From NCBI RefSeq assembly GCF_006171285.1, contig NZ_CP040889.1:3038001-3102000 (forward strand): 64,000 nucleotides of DNA, given 5' to 3'. Shown here piece by piece: positions 45,272-53,994 of this stretch. The notes beneath the pieces were generated by a model. That model saw only the letters and a list, made by a program, of their open reading frames with translations, ran no database searches and was not told the DNA's origin. The first letter of the stretch is position 1, and each line of letters starts with the position of its first letter. Both the position numbers and the translations under genes were made by a program. The stretch is from Leclercia adecarboxylata. GTDB lineage: Bacteria > Pseudomonadota > Gammaproteobacteria > Enterobacterales > Enterobacteriaceae.

Positions 45272-45900
45272 CAGTGGCCGGTCAGCAGCTGGTGGTCGAG
45301 GGCAAAATGCACCAGCTCAATGGTGCTGTTGCACTGGAGTTTGCCGAGCACGTTGGCGCGATGCACGTGGACGGTTTTGTGGCTGAGTTCCAGCTGGAAC
45401 GCAATCTCCTTGACGCTTTTGCCGTGAACCAGCAGTTCGAACACCTCTTTCTCGCGCGGAGTCAGCACCGCCAGGGCCCGGGACACTGGCTCGCCGCCGC
45501 GCAGGGCTTTGACCGCATCGGCACAGAGGTAATGACCGCCCATGCCGACGGAGCGCACGGCCTGCACCAGCTCCTCCGGGCCGCAGCGTTTGGTGAGATA
45601 GCCGCTGGCCCCGGCGTCCAGCGCGCTCTGCACAAAGGCAGGGGTGTCGTAGATGCTGAGGATAATGGCGCGAAATCCGGGGCGCTGCTGGCGCAGGCGT
45701 TTGAGCAGGCTCAGGCCGTTCTCATCGGGCATGGCGACGTCGAGCACTGCCACGTCGATCTGTTCGCGGCTGAGCGCGGGCCAGGCCTCGGCGGCGCTGC
45801 TGTACTGGCCTTCCACCACCAGATCGTCTTCCAGATTTAACAGCTGGGCGAACCCGGAACGCACCACCACATGGTCGTCCACCAGCACCACTTTGATCAT
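45271..45900 (-). CDS. UhpA-like response regulator (LuxR/NarL family)
   Basis: A 209-residue regulator. The receiver domain (~1-120) has Asp8/Asp9 (LVDDHVVVRSG), phospho-acceptor Asp54 (VAVLDVAMPDENGL) and Lys in GYLTKRCG; the C-terminal LuxR helix-turn-helix (~140-205) has LTPREKEVFELLVHGKSVKEI and ELSHKTVHVHRANVLGKL. First gene of the likely six-gene operon regulator-kinase-sensor-afuABC, which it presumably activates when sugar phosphates are sensed outside the cell. Confidence 0.9.
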   Translation of the reverse strand: MIKVVLVDDHVVVRSGFAQLLNLEDDLVVEGQYSSAAEAWPALSREQIDVAVLDVAMPDENGLSLLKRLRQQRPGFRAIILSIYDTPAFVQSALDAGASGYLTKRCGPEELVQAVRSVGMGGHYLCADAVKALRGGEPVSRALAVLTPREKEVFELLVHGKSVKEIAFQLELSHKTVHVHRANVLGKLQCNSTIELVHFALDHQLLTGH

Positions 45901-46040
45901 CTTGCATACCTTTGCTGAATAGTTTGCCTATGATGCCTGTCCGCGTTGGGCTGGCAATGAGATGCCTGTGGTTATGTAACGAATGTAACAAAATTGCAAT
46001 AAAGGTTTGGGGTGGGGGGGGGGAGGAATATGCTGAGGGC

Positions 46041-46347
46041 TGTGGTGGTTCCGTTCACTTTATGTTTCTTGCTTCTCTGTAGCCCCAGAACACGTGAACG
46101 TGTCAGGGGGGCTCGCCGCCGCCCCCCTGACCACCCCGGCTCCCGGCAAAGAAAATCGCCGCTTCGCGGTCCCTTCGGCTAATGACTTGCGGCTGTCGGG
46201 TCGGGGTCGATCCTACATCCCTGTAGGTCGCCCCCTCTCGGCGCATCCATGCGCCTCGCCCCGGCCTCCAGTCAACGCCTCAGCGATTTTCAGCCGGACC
46301 AGGGTGCCGCTGGGACATCTGTGCCTGAGAGGCATTTTCATCGCGGT
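46041..46347 (+). repeat. Structured inverted repeat, copy A
   Basis: About 305 nt that match, in reverse orientation, the stretch at 47104-47411. Shared blocks include GTTCCGTTCACTT, GAAAATCGCCGCTTCGCG, ATGCGCCTCGCCCCGGCCT and CAGCCGGACCAGG. It contains hairpins TCAGGGGGGC/GCCCCCCTGA (46103-46130), CCTACA-TCCC-TGTAGG (46212-46227) and GGCGCA-TCCA-TGCGCC (46241-46256). The stems are kept in copy B by compensatory changes. Confidence 0.85.
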
Positions 46348-46506
46348 AATTTCTTGTTTTGCGAGGCTGCTTCCGGGAATAGCCCTTCACATAGAATGGA
46401 TATGGCGGTATCTTTTTTACGCGTCTGCAAAATCAGGCGTCGGGATTGACCTCCTGCTTTCTTCATCGGCGACGTATAATGATGCGTCGTACGCTCTGCT
46501 ACATCT

Positions 46507-46590
46507 CAATGGTGGGCTGAGTAGGGGCATCGCAAGGTGCGCCGGTATCCGATGAAGCCGGTAAGGTCAACTCTGCTTAGTCCGCCACCC
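46507..46590 (+). ncRNA. Candidate C4-type antisense RNA (phage P1/P7/P4-like)
   Basis: The stretch runs from GGTGGGCTGAG through GCATC-GCAA-GGTGC (a GNRA-loop hairpin) and CCGGTATCCGATGAAGCCGG to AAGGTCAACTCTGCTTAG and TCCGCCACC. This order resembles what I remember of the C4 antisense RNA family of phages P1, P7 and P4-like prophages. Two segments are complementary to the leader of the next gene: AGGTCAA (46564-46570) to TTGACCT (46597-46603), and CCGCCACC (46582-46589) to GGTGGTGG (46608-46615, allowing one G-U pair). C4 RNAs act by such pairing. A TATAAT lies about 30 nt upstream. Family naming is from memory. Confidence 0.5.
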
Positions 46591-46646
46591 ATGAGATTGA
46601 CCTCTCTGGTGGTGGTTAATTAAATCATTCATCGGAGGCTGCCTTT

Positions 46647-47096
46647 ATGGCTACGACCCTAAACCACACTCACGCATTACTTACCCTGCCCTTCAATCAC
46701 AGCACGTCTTTTACCGAACTGGCGGACAACTGCGAACGCTTTATGGATGCGCTGGTTGAATGTGATCTTCCCACTGAAAAACTCGCCCTTTACGGACGAC
46801 TTTCCGCCTGTCTGGCCCTGCTGCAACCCACGCTGCTGGAGCCCGTGCCGGACTATTTAAAAGCGAGCCTGACCGTAGACGATTTACCGACACGCCTGCC
46901 CGCCTTCGACCCTGAACCCGATCAACTGGGCCGTTACTGTCAGGAGCTGACTCGGCATCTGATGAGCGGTGCATTCCCACCTGAAGCCGAAAGAGTCATC
47001 AAGGATCTGCTTTATGAGCTGGTCAGCTTCTATGCCGATACGCTAAAAATGCCACGCTGGCTCAGAACAGACGAGGGAACAATCCCCTTAAATTAA
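46647..47096 (+). CDS. Small acidic protein of unknown function, downstream of C4-like RNA
   Basis: A 149-residue cytoplasmic protein, acidic and leucine-rich, with no signal peptide or membrane segment and no motif I recognise. It appears largely helical (SFTELADNCERFMDALVE, LYGRLSACLALLQPTLLE, LGRYCQELTRHLMS). A strong GGAGG lies 8 nt before the ATG. Its position immediately after the C4-like RNA recalls icd or ash genes of P1- and P4-type phages, but sequence identity with Icd is not claimed. The gene and the RNA lie between the inverted repeats A and B. Confidence 0.72.
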   Translation: MATTLNHTHALLTLPFNHSTSFTELADNCERFMDALVECDLPTEKLALYGRLSACLALLQPTLLEPVPDYLKASLTVDDLPTRLPAFDPEPDQLGRYCQELTRHLMSGAFPPEAERVIKDLLYELVSFYADTLKMPRWLRTDEGTIPLN

Positions 47097-47103
47097 CCCA
47101 CGA

Positions 47104-47411
47104 AGAGCGATGAAAATGCTTGAGTCATTTACCGACTCACAGCAACACCTGGTCCGGCTGAAAATCGCCGAAGCGTTTCCCGCAGGCCGGGGCGAGGCGC
47201 ATGGACGCGCCGAGAGGGCATAGCCTGCAGGGATGCAGGCTGGTGCCCGACCCGATAGCCGGAGGGAATAAGCTGAGGGAATCGCGAAGCGGCGATTTTC
47301 TTGCCGGTAGCCCGGGTAGCCAGGGTGGTGGCGATTGAGCCACCCTGGCACGTTCACGGGTTCGGTTGTAACAGAGAAGCAATGGACTGGAAGTGAACGG
47401 AACAACCACCG
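47104..47411 (-). repeat. Structured inverted repeat, copy B
   Basis: The reverse complement matches copy A along its length, with most differences in loops or in compensatory pairs. Its hairpins are CCAGGGTGG/CCACCCTGG (47320-47348), AGCCTGCA-GGGA-TGCAGGCT (47222-47241) and GGCGCATGGACGCGCC. It begins just after the stop of the gene at 46647-47096. Between copies A and B lie 756 nt. Confidence 0.85.
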
Positions 47412-47420
47412 GTGTAGCAT

Positions 47421-47461
47421 GCTCCCCCTCACCCCAACCCTCTCCCTCGAGGGAGAGGGGG
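47421..47461. repeat. CCCTCACCCC...CCCTC-GAGGG palindromic element
   Basis: CCCCTCACCCCAACCCTCTC followed by CCTCGAGGGAGAGGGG. It is another copy of the element at 29491 and 37757, in opposite orientation, between repeat copy B and tauA. Confidence 0.75.
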
Positions 47462-47619
47462 CCAACCGTGCCGCCGGGCAATGCAGACCGCACAAAATTC
47501 ACTATCTATTGCCACTTTTTTTCTAAAAACGATTCGGCATTAACGATGCTTTTTAATTCCTTTATCAAAATACCGCCGCCGGAAATACTGCCTCCATAAC
47601 AACTACGGGAGCAGACACC

Positions 47620-48582
47620 ATGGCAATTTCATCGCGTATCACCTTACTTGGCGCCCTTGCGCTGTGGGCATTTCAGGCGCAGGCGGTGGACGTCACCGTC
47701 GCGTATCAAACCTCCGCTGAGCCCGCCAAAGTGGCCCAGGCAGACAAGACCTTCGAGAAAACCAGCGGCGCCAAAGTGGACTGGCGTAAGTTCGATAGCG
47801 GCGCAGCCATCGTGCGGGCCCTGGCCTCAGGCGACGTGCAGATTGGCAACCTCGGCTCCAGCCCGCTGGCGGTCGCCGCCAGCCAGCAGGTGCCGATTGA
47901 AGTTTTCCTTCTGGCCTCGCAGCTCGGGAATTCCGAAGCGCTGGTAGTGAAGAAAAACATCACCAAACCCGAAGATCTGATCGGCAAACGCATCGCAGTG
48001 CCCTTTATCTCTACCACCCATTACAGCCTGCTCGCCGCCCTGAAACACTGGGGGATCAAGCCGGGTCAGGTGGAAATTATCAACCTGCAACCGCCAGCGA
48101 TTATTGCCGCCTGGCAGCGTGGCGATATTGACGGGGCGTATGTCTGGTCCCCTGCGGTTAACGAGCTGGAGAAAGACGGCAGCGTGCTGACCGACTCCGC
48201 CCAGGTCGGCCAGTGGGGCTCACCAACCCTCGATGTGTGGGTGGTGCGTAAAGACTTCGCCGAGAAGCATCCGGAGGTAGTTAAAGCCTTCGCCAAAAGC
48301 GCCATCGACGCCCAGCAGCCCTACATTGCTAACCCGGATGAGTGGCTGAAACAGCCCGCCAACCTGGAGAAACTCGCCCGTCTGAGCGGCGTGCCGGAGG
48401 CCGACGTGCCGGGTCTGGTGAAGGGCAACACCTACCTGACGCCTGCCCAGCAGGTGCAGCAGCTCTCCGGGCCGGTGAATAAAGCGATTGTCGATACCGC
48501 CGGGTTCCTGAAAGAGCAGGGCAAAGTGCCCGCGGTGGCGGCAGATTACAGCCAGTACGTGACCGATCGCTTCGTGAAATAA
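47620..48582 (+). CDS. tauA: Taurine-binding periplasmic protein TauA
   Basis: A 320-residue binding protein, the same length as E. coli TauA, with a signal peptide (cleavage after QAQA, residue ~22). Mature sequence: [61 protein letters not shown]. It captures taurine and delivers it to TauBC. First gene of tauABCD, normally expressed under sulfate starvation through Cbl and CysB. A GGGAG ribosome site precedes the ATG. The upstream ~200 nt carry repeats, leaving little over 150 nt for the promoter. Confidence 0.95.
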   Translation: MAISSRITLLGALALWAFQAQAVDVTVAYQTSAEPAKVAQADKTFEKTSGAKVDWRKFDSGAAIVRALASGDVQIGNLGSSPLAVAASQQVPIEVFLLASQLGNSEALVVKKNITKPEDLIGKRIAVPFISTTHYSLLAALKHWGIKPGQVEIINLQPPAIIAAWQRGDIDGAYVWSPAVNELEKDGSVLTDSAQVGQWGSPTLDVWVVRKDFAEKHPEVVKAFAKSAIDAQQPYIANPDEWLKQPANLEKLARLSGVPEADVPGLVKGNTYLTPAQQVQQLSGPVNKAIVDTAGFLKEQGKVPAVAADYSQYVTDRFVK

Positions 48583-48592
48583 GGGGGGCCGG

Positions 48593-49360
48593 ATGCTGAA
48601 TATTACAAATCTGTCTGCCGATTACGCTGGCAAGCCTGCGCTGGAGGATATCAACCTGACGCTGGACAGCGGCGAGCTGCTGGTGGTGCTCGGCCCGTCC
48701 GGCTGCGGCAAGACCACGCTGCTGAATCTGATCGCCGGGTTTGTACCTTATCAGCACGGCACCATTCAGCTGGAAGGAAAAAAGGTGGAGGGCCCCGGCG
48801 CGGAGCGCGGCGTGGTCTTCCAGAACGAAGGGCTGCTGCCGTGGCGTAACGTGCAGGAGAACGTCGCCTTTGGCCTGCAGCTGGCGGGCACCGGACGGGA
48901 AGAGCGGCTGGCGATCGCCCGGGACATGCTGAAAAAGGTGGGGCTGGAGGGGGCGGAAAAACGCTTTATCTGGCAGCTCTCCGGCGGACAACGTCAGCGC
49001 GTCGGCATTGCCCGGGCGCTGGCGGCTAATCCGCAGCTGTTGCTGCTGGATGAACCCTTCGGGGCGCTGGATGCCTTCACCCGGGAACAGATGCAAACCC
49101 TGCTCCTGCGCCTGTGGCACGAGACCGGCAAGCAGGTGCTGCTCATTACCCATGACATCGAAGAAGCGGTGTTTATGGCTACCGAACTGGTGCTGCTGTC
49201 GCCGGGGCCTGGAAGGGTGCTGGAGCGCCTGCCGCTCAATTTTACCCGCCGCTTTGTGGCGGGGGAGCCGGTGCGCAGCATCAAGTCCGATCCCGATTTT
49301 ATTGCCCGGCGCGAATACGTGCTGAGCCGCGTCTTTGAACAGCGGGAGGCCTTCTCATGA
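48593..49360 (+). CDS. tauB: Taurine ABC transporter ATPase TauB
   Basis: A 255-residue ATPase, the same length as in E. coli. Walker A is [18 protein letters not shown], the signature [17 protein letters not shown], Walker [16 protein letters not shown], with the switch His in ITHDIEEA. It powers taurine import with TauC. It begins 10 nt after tauA and overlaps tauC by 4 nt (ATGA). Confidence 0.95.
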   Translation: MLNITNLSADYAGKPALEDINLTLDSGELLVVLGPSGCGKTTLLNLIAGFVPYQHGTIQLEGKKVEGPGAERGVVFQNEGLLPWRNVQENVAFGLQLAGTGREERLAIARDMLKKVGLEGAEKRFIWQLSGGQRQRVGIARALAANPQLLLLDEPFGALDAFTREQMQTLLLRLWHETGKQVLLITHDIEEAVFMATELVLLSPGPGRVLERLPLNFTRRFVAGEPVRSIKSDPDFIARREYVLSRVFEQREAFS

Positions 49361-50184
49361 GCATTGTGGTGAATGACAAAACGGCGCGCAAACGCCTGAC
49401 CCTGCGCTGGCCCCTTTCCCGCCAGTTGACCCTCAGCCTCAGTACCCTGCTGGTGCTGCTGGCGGTGTGGTGGGCGGTAGCGGCGGCCCAGTGGGTCAGC
49501 CCGCTGTTCCTGCCGCCGCCGGGCCAGGTGCTGGTGAAGCTGTTCACCATCGCCGGTCCGCAAGGTTTTATGGATGCCACCCTGTGGCAACATCTGGCGG
49601 CCAGCCTGGGACGCATTCTGGTGGCCCTGCTGGCGGCGGTGATCGTCGGGATCCCGGTGGGCATTGCGATGGGCTTAAGCCCGACGGTGCGCGGCATTCT
49701 CGATCCGCTGATTGAGCTATACCGCCCTGTGCCGCCGCTGGCCTATCTGCCGCTGATGGTGATCTGGTTTGGCATCGGCGAGACCTCAAAGATCCTGCTC
49801 ATCTACCTGGCGATTTTTGCCCCGGTGGCGATGTCGGCGGTGGCCGGGGTCAAAAGCGCCCAGCAGGTGCGGATCCGTGCGGCGCAGTCGCTGGGAGCCA
49901 GCCGTGCCCAGGTGCTGTGGTTTGTGATTTTGCCCGGCGCGCTGCCGGAAATTCTTACCGGTCTGCGCATCGGCCTTGGGGTTGGCTGGTCGACGCTGGT
50001 GGCGGCTGAGCTCATCGCCGCCACCCGCGGGTTAGGCTTTATGGTCCAGTCGGCGGGGGAGTTCCTGGCGACGGACGTGGTGCTGGCAGGGATCGCGGCG
50101 ATCGCCGTGATCGCCTTCGGATTAGAACTGGGGCTGCGCGCGCTTCAGCGCCGCCTGACGCCCTGGCATGGAGAGATACAATGA
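49357..50184 (+). CDS. tauC: Taurine ABC transporter permease TauC
   Basis: A 275-residue inner-membrane permease with about six membrane segments. The permease loop that meets the ATPase is [31 protein letters not shown] in overall pattern, positions ~170-200. It overlaps both tauB and tauD by 4 nt, so the three are translationally coupled. Length matches E. coli TauC. Confidence 0.95.
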   Translation: MSIVVNDKTARKRLTLRWPLSRQLTLSLSTLLVLLAVWWAVAAAQWVSPLFLPPPGQVLVKLFTIAGPQGFMDATLWQHLAASLGRILVALLAAVIVGIPVGIAMGLSPTVRGILDPLIELYRPVPPLAYLPLMVIWFGIGETSKILLIYLAIFAPVAMSAVAGVKSAQQVRIRAAQSLGASRAQVLWFVILPGALPEILTGLRIGLGVGWSTLVAAELIAATRGLGFMVQSAGEFLATDVVLAGIAAIAVIAFGLELGLRALQRRLTPWHGEIQ

Positions 50185-51032
50185 GTGAACGTCTGACCAT
50201 TACCCCGCTGGGGCCGTACATTGGGGCGCAGATTTCCGGCCTGGATGTGACCCGGCCATTAAGCGATAACCAGTTTGAGCAGTTGTATCACGCGGTGCTG
50301 CGCCATCAGGTGGTGTTCCTGCGCGAGCAGGCGGTGACGCCTCAGCAGCAGCGGGCGCTGGCGCAGCGGTTTGGCGATCTGCATATCCACCCGGTCTATC
50401 CCCATGCCGAGGGGGTAGAGGAGATTATCGTCCTGGATACCCACAACGATAATCCGCCGGACAACGACAACTGGCACACCGATGTCACCTTTATCGAGAC
50501 CCCGCCCGCCGGGGCGATTCTGGCGGCAAAACTGCTGCCGGAGAGCGGGGGCGATACCCTGTGGACCAGCGGAATTGCGGCATTTGAGGCGTTATCCGCG
50601 CCGTTCCGTCAGCTGCTGAGCGGCCTGCGGGCGGAGCACGATTTTAAGAAATCGTTCCAGGAGTATAAGTACCGTAAAACCGAAGAGGAGCATCAGCGCT
50701 GGCGGGAGGCAGTGGCCAAACACCCGCCCCTGCTGCACCCGGTGGTGCGTACCCACCCGGTGAGCGGCAAGCAGGCGCTGTTCGTCAACGAAGGCTTCAC
50801 CACGCGGATTGTGGATCTGAGCGAGAAAGAGAGCGATGCGCTGCTAACCTTCCTGTTTGCGCATGTCACTAAGCCGGAATTCCAGGTGCGCTGGCGCTGG
50901 CAGCAGAACGATCTGGCGATCTGGGATAATCGGGTGACGCAGCATTACGCCAATGCCGATTATTTGCCGCAGCGGCGGATTATGCACCGGGCGACGATTT
51001 TAGGGGATAAGCCTTTCTTCCGTGCGGGCTGA
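50181..51032 (+). CDS. tauD: Taurine dioxygenase TauD
   Basis: A 283-residue Fe(II)/2-oxoglutarate-dependent dioxygenase that cleaves taurine to sulfite and aminoacetaldehyde. The iron ligands His99 and Asp101 are in DNWHTDVTF and the distal His in [13 protein letters not shown]; the 2-oxoglutarate-binding Arg lies shortly after in PQRRIMHR. Residue numbers agree with E. coli TauD. Last gene of the operon; a block of palindromes and REP units follows. Confidence 0.96.
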   Translation: MSERLTITPLGPYIGAQISGLDVTRPLSDNQFEQLYHAVLRHQVVFLREQAVTPQQQRALAQRFGDLHIHPVYPHAEGVEEIIVLDTHNDNPPDNDNWHTDVTFIETPPAGAILAAKLLPESGGDTLWTSGIAAFEALSAPFRQLLSGLRAEHDFKKSFQEYKYRKTEEEHQRWREAVAKHPPLLHPVVRTHPVSGKQALFVNEGFTTRIVDLSEKESDALLTFLFAHVTKPEFQVRWRWQQNDLAIWDNRVTQHYANADYLPQRRIMHRATILGDKPFFRAG

Positions 51033-51201
51033 TCCCCTCACCCCGACCCTCTCCCCAAAGGGGCGAGGGAGAAAACCTGTACGGCACCTGACTGTTCCCT
51101 CTCCCTTCCAGTTCCCGTAGGCCCGGTAAGGCGTCGCCGCCACCGGGCGTGACAAATGTGCGCTGTTTTTGCCGGGTGGCGCTGCGCTTACCCGGCCTAC
51201 G
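51033..51201. repeat. Palindrome and two REP units after tauD
   Basis: CCCCTCACCCCGACCCTCTC then CCC-AAA-GGGGCGAGGGAG (51033-51071) is a copy of the element seen at 37757. A reverse REP (51117-51149) and a forward REP (51170-51200) follow. The block fills the gap between the convergent tauD and the acyltransferase gene. Confidence 0.8.
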
Positions 51202-51213
51202 AGACATCAACAC

Positions 51214-52902
51214 CTACAAATGTGCCCCAATATACCGCTGGTACCGGCTGGCTTTCAGGTAACAGAGATCCACCAGCACCAGGCCGTCGATGCAGTTGTT
51301 GAACGCCGGGTCGCTGCCAAAATCGATAAACTGCACGCCGCCGGGCTCGCACAGCTCGGAATACTGTTTATAGAGCGGCGGAATGCCGCATCCCAGGTTG
51401 CCCAGCAGCGATTTCAGGCGGGTGAGGTCTTCCACGTAATCTTCGCCGCCAAACTGCGCCAGCACGTCGGGCAACGAGGCGGGATACGGGCGGCGGGAGG
51501 TCGCCAGCGGATGGGTAGCCGGGAACCACAGCCGGTAAAAGGCGACCAGCAGATCCCGCGCGGCAGGGGGCAATCCGCCGGAGATGGAGACCGGCCCGAA
51601 CAGGTAGCGATAGTGCGGATAGCGTGCCAGATAGGCCCCAATTCCTGACCACAGATAGTCGAGGCCGCGACGTCCCCAGTAGCGCGGCTGAATAAAGCTG
51701 CGCCCCAGTTCAATCCCGTGATCGAGGATCGCCTGCATCTCGTCATCGTAGTGAAACAGGCTGTGGCTGTAGAGCGCCTCCCGTCCCTTTAAGGCTCCCG
51801 GCATAAAGCGGTAGGCGCCGACAATCTCCAGATCCTCGTCATCCCATAAAATCAGGTGCAGATAGTCATCGTCATAGCGATCGGTATCGCGCCGCTTTCC
51901 GCTGCCTTCCCCCACCGCGCGAAAAGCGATCTCCCGCAGGCGACCCAGCTCGCGCAGGATCGGCGCCTCTTCCTGGCCGTTGCGCTGCCACAGACAGATG
52001 GTTTTGCCATCGGCGGTTGTCCCCAGACACTCCGCCTGCGTCAGGGCGCGCTTCAGGGTGGCCCGATCTTCCGGGCGGGCAATGGCGGATTCGGTTTTGA
52101 ACACGCCTGACAGCCCCTTGCCAAGGCGCAACACGTGCTGGCGGCACTGTTCGGCCATCTCGCGGGCTGAAAGGGTGGGGCTATACCAGTGGCTCCAGCC
52201 GATCTGCTGGCCGATTTTCACCGGCAGGCGGCTGTGGCGACGGCGAAACATCTGCTGCATCAGCAGAAGCATCGACAGCTGCGGCGAGAGCAGGGTGCTG
52301 GCATAAAACAGCAGGCTGTTACGGGCGTGGATGTTCACCGGCAGCAGCGGCGCGCGGAATTTGCCCGCCAGCTTGATAAAGCCGGGGTGCCACTTTTTAT
52401 CGCGGATCCCGATGCGCGTCGGGCGGGAAACTTCCCCGGCCGGGAAGAAGATCAGCACCCCGGCGTTTTGCAGGTGCTGTTCCATCAGGGTGAACGACGA
52501 CTTCGCCGTGCGTCCGCCCAGATTATCCACCGGGATAAACAGCGAGCTTAGCGGCTCCAGGTGGCTCAGCATGCGGTTGGTGACCACTTTCACGTCCCGG
52601 CGCACCCGGGAAATGGCATACAGCAGCGCCAGGCCGTCCAGCGTCCCGGTGGGGTGGTTAGCGATAACAATCAGCGGACCGTGAGCGGGAATTTGTTCGA
52701 GGTCGTGAGCGGGAATGGCGCAGAGGATATCAAGATGTTCCAGAACCTGTTCCACCATATCGAGCCCTTTCAGGTGACGGTGGTCGGCGGCAAACTGCTG
52801 AAATTCTTCTTCGTGTAAGAGCTTCTTTAACAGGCTTTTTTGCCAGGGTGCAGGTTTCGCCTGCGGCCAAAGGTCATCGAGAACGCTGTCGAGACTAAAC
52901 AT
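51214..52902 (-). CDS. Two-domain acyltransferase, OlsF-like (ornithine lipid synthesis candidate)
   Basis: A 562-residue protein in two parts. Residues ~60-270 form a PlsC-type acyltransferase with the HxxxxD motif in IVIANHPTGTLDGLALL and FFPAGEVSRP as the acceptor-site motif. Residues ~310-560 resemble OlsB/hemolysin-type N-acyltransferases (LEIVGAYRFMPG, ELGRSFIQPRYWGRRGLDYLW, LFGPVSISGGLPPAARDLL). The same domain order occurs in OlsF, which makes ornithine lipids in Serratia in two acylations. The ATG at 52902 has a perfect AGGAGGAG upstream. It stands alone between tauD and hemB, where E. coli K-12 has nothing. Another lipid acceptor is possible. Confidence 0.72.
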   Translation of the reverse strand: MFSLDSVLDDLWPQAKPAPWQKSLLKKLLHEEEFQQFAADHRHLKGLDMVEQVLEHLDILCAIPAHDLEQIPAHGPLIVIANHPTGTLDGLALLYAISRVRRDVKVVTNRMLSHLEPLSSLFIPVDNLGGRTAKSSFTLMEQHLQNAGVLIFFPAGEVSRPTRIGIRDKKWHPGFIKLAGKFRAPLLPVNIHARNSLLFYASTLLSPQLSMLLLMQQMFRRRHSRLPVKIGQQIGWSHWYSPTLSAREMAEQCRQHVLRLGKGLSGVFKTESAIARPEDRATLKRALTQAECLGTTADGKTICLWQRNGQEEAPILRELGRLREIAFRAVGEGSGKRRDTDRYDDDYLHLILWDDEDLEIVGAYRFMPGALKGREALYSHSLFHYDDEMQAILDHGIELGRSFIQPRYWGRRGLDYLWSGIGAYLARYPHYRYLFGPVSISGGLPPAARDLLVAFYRLWFPATHPLATSRRPYPASLPDVLAQFGGEDYVEDLTRLKSLLGNLGCGIPPLYKQYSELCEPGGVQFIDFGSDPAFNNCIDGLVLVDLCYLKASRYQRYIGAHL

Positions 52903-52981
52903 GGTGGCTCCTCCTCCTGTTCTGCGAAGACAGTAGAAGCGCCAGATGTCGGTTGTATTGCAGTGTGGTGAAGGTTTGTCG

Positions 52982-53013
52982 CAGGCCGGGCAGGGCGAAG
53001 CCCCACCCGGCAC
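52982..53013. repeat. REP element between hemB and the acyltransferase
   Basis: CAGGCCGGGCAGGGCGAAGC continuing CCCACCCGGCA is a degenerate REP unit in the 117-nt gap after hemB, upstream of the acyltransferase start. Confidence 0.65.
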
Positions 53014-53019
53014 TGGCGA

Positions 53020-53994
53020 TTAACGCAGGATTTTCTTCTCGGCCAGATCCAGCGCGAAGTAGCTGAAGATCAGATCCGCGCCCGCGCGTTTGATCGCACC
53101 CAGGCTTTCGAGGATCACTTTCTCTTCGTCGATCGCACCCGCCTGGGCGGCGAACTTGATCATCGCGTACTCACCGCTCACCTGATACGCGCCCAGCGGC
53201 AGTTCGGTGCGCTCGCGGATATCGCGCAGGATGTCCAGATAGGCACCAGCCGGTTTAACCATCAGGCAGTCAGCGCCCTGGGCTTCGTCGAGGAGCGATT
53301 CACGGATCGCTTCCCGGCGGTTCAGCGGGTTCATCTGGTAGGTTTTGCGATCGCCCTTCAGCGCGGTACCGGCTGCTTCACGGAACGGGCCGTAGAAGGA
53401 GGAGGCGAACTTGGTGGAGTAGGACATGATCGCCGTGTCGGTGAAACCGGCGGCGTCCAGCGCCTGGCGAATGGCCTGCACCTGGCCGTCCATCGCCGCG
53501 GAGGGGGCGATAAAGTCAGCGCCGGCTGCGGCGGCCACGACTGCCTGTTTGCCCAAGTTGAGCAGGGTCGCGTCGTTGTCCACGCCGTGATCGCACAGCA
53601 CGCCGCAGTGGCCGTGGGAGGTGTATTCGCAGAAGCAGGTATCGGACATGACGATCATTTCCGGTACGGTCTGCTTGGCGATGCGCGACATACGCGCCAC
53701 CAGACCGTCCTCTTTCCAGGCATCGCTGCCGGTAGCGTCGGTATGGTGGGAGATGCCGAAGGTCATGATTGAGCGGATGCCCGCGTTGGCAATGCGTTCA
53801 ATTTCGCGCGCCAGGTGCTTCTCAGGAATGCGCATCACGCCCGGCATGGCATCGATGGCTTTGTAGTCGTCGATCTCTTCTTCAACAAAAATTGGCAACA
53901 CCAGATCGTTTAAGGACAGGGTTGTCTCTTCAAATAATGCGCGCAACGCCGGGGTTTTGCGCAGGCGACGGGGACGAGCAATTAAATCGGTCAT
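53020..53994 (-). CDS. hemB: Porphobilinogen synthase (delta-aminolevulinate dehydratase) HemB
   Basis: A 324-residue enzyme, the same length as E. coli HemB, joining two 5-aminolevulinates to porphobilinogen in tetrapyrrole synthesis. The zinc-binding cysteines are in [15 protein letters not shown] (residues ~118-132), and the two Schiff-base lysines in [15 protein letters not shown] (~197) and [13 protein letters not shown] (~247). Divergent from the autotransporter gene after a long AT-rich gap. This position is conserved in E. coli. Confidence 0.97.
   Translation of the reverse strand: MTDLIARPRRLRKTPALRALFEETTLSLNDLVLPIFVEEEIDDYKAIDAMPGVMRIPEKHLAREIERIANAGIRSIMTFGISHHTDATGSDAWKEDGLVARMSRIAKQTVPEMIVMSDTCFCEYTSHGHCGVLCDHGVDNDATLLNLGKQAVVAAAAGADFIAPSAAMDGQVQAIRQALDAAGFTDTAIMSYSTKFASSFYGPFREAAGTALKGDRKTYQMNPLNRREAIRESLLDEAQGADCLMVKPAGAYLDILRDIRERTELPLGAYQVSGEYAMIKFAAQAGAIDEEKVILESLGAIKRAGADLIFSYFALDLAEKKILR

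Larger units (their letters stand above)
45901..46646. other. 746-nt intergenic region: promoter area, G10 tract, inverted repeat copy A, candidate RNA
   Basis: From the left: the promoter area of the uhp/afu operon; a run of ten G at 46014-46023; repeat copy A (46041-46347); ~105 nt of sequence that I do not recognise; a promoter-like TATAAT near 46476; the C4-like RNA (46507-46590); and the leader of the small gene at 46647. Confidence 0.5.

Noticed and set aside
46014..46023. Phase-variable promoter for a surface gene
   Set aside because: The neighbouring gene is a response regulator operon rather than a surface structure, and the run is not placed between -35 and -10 elements that I can recognise. 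Kept only as a low-interest observation.
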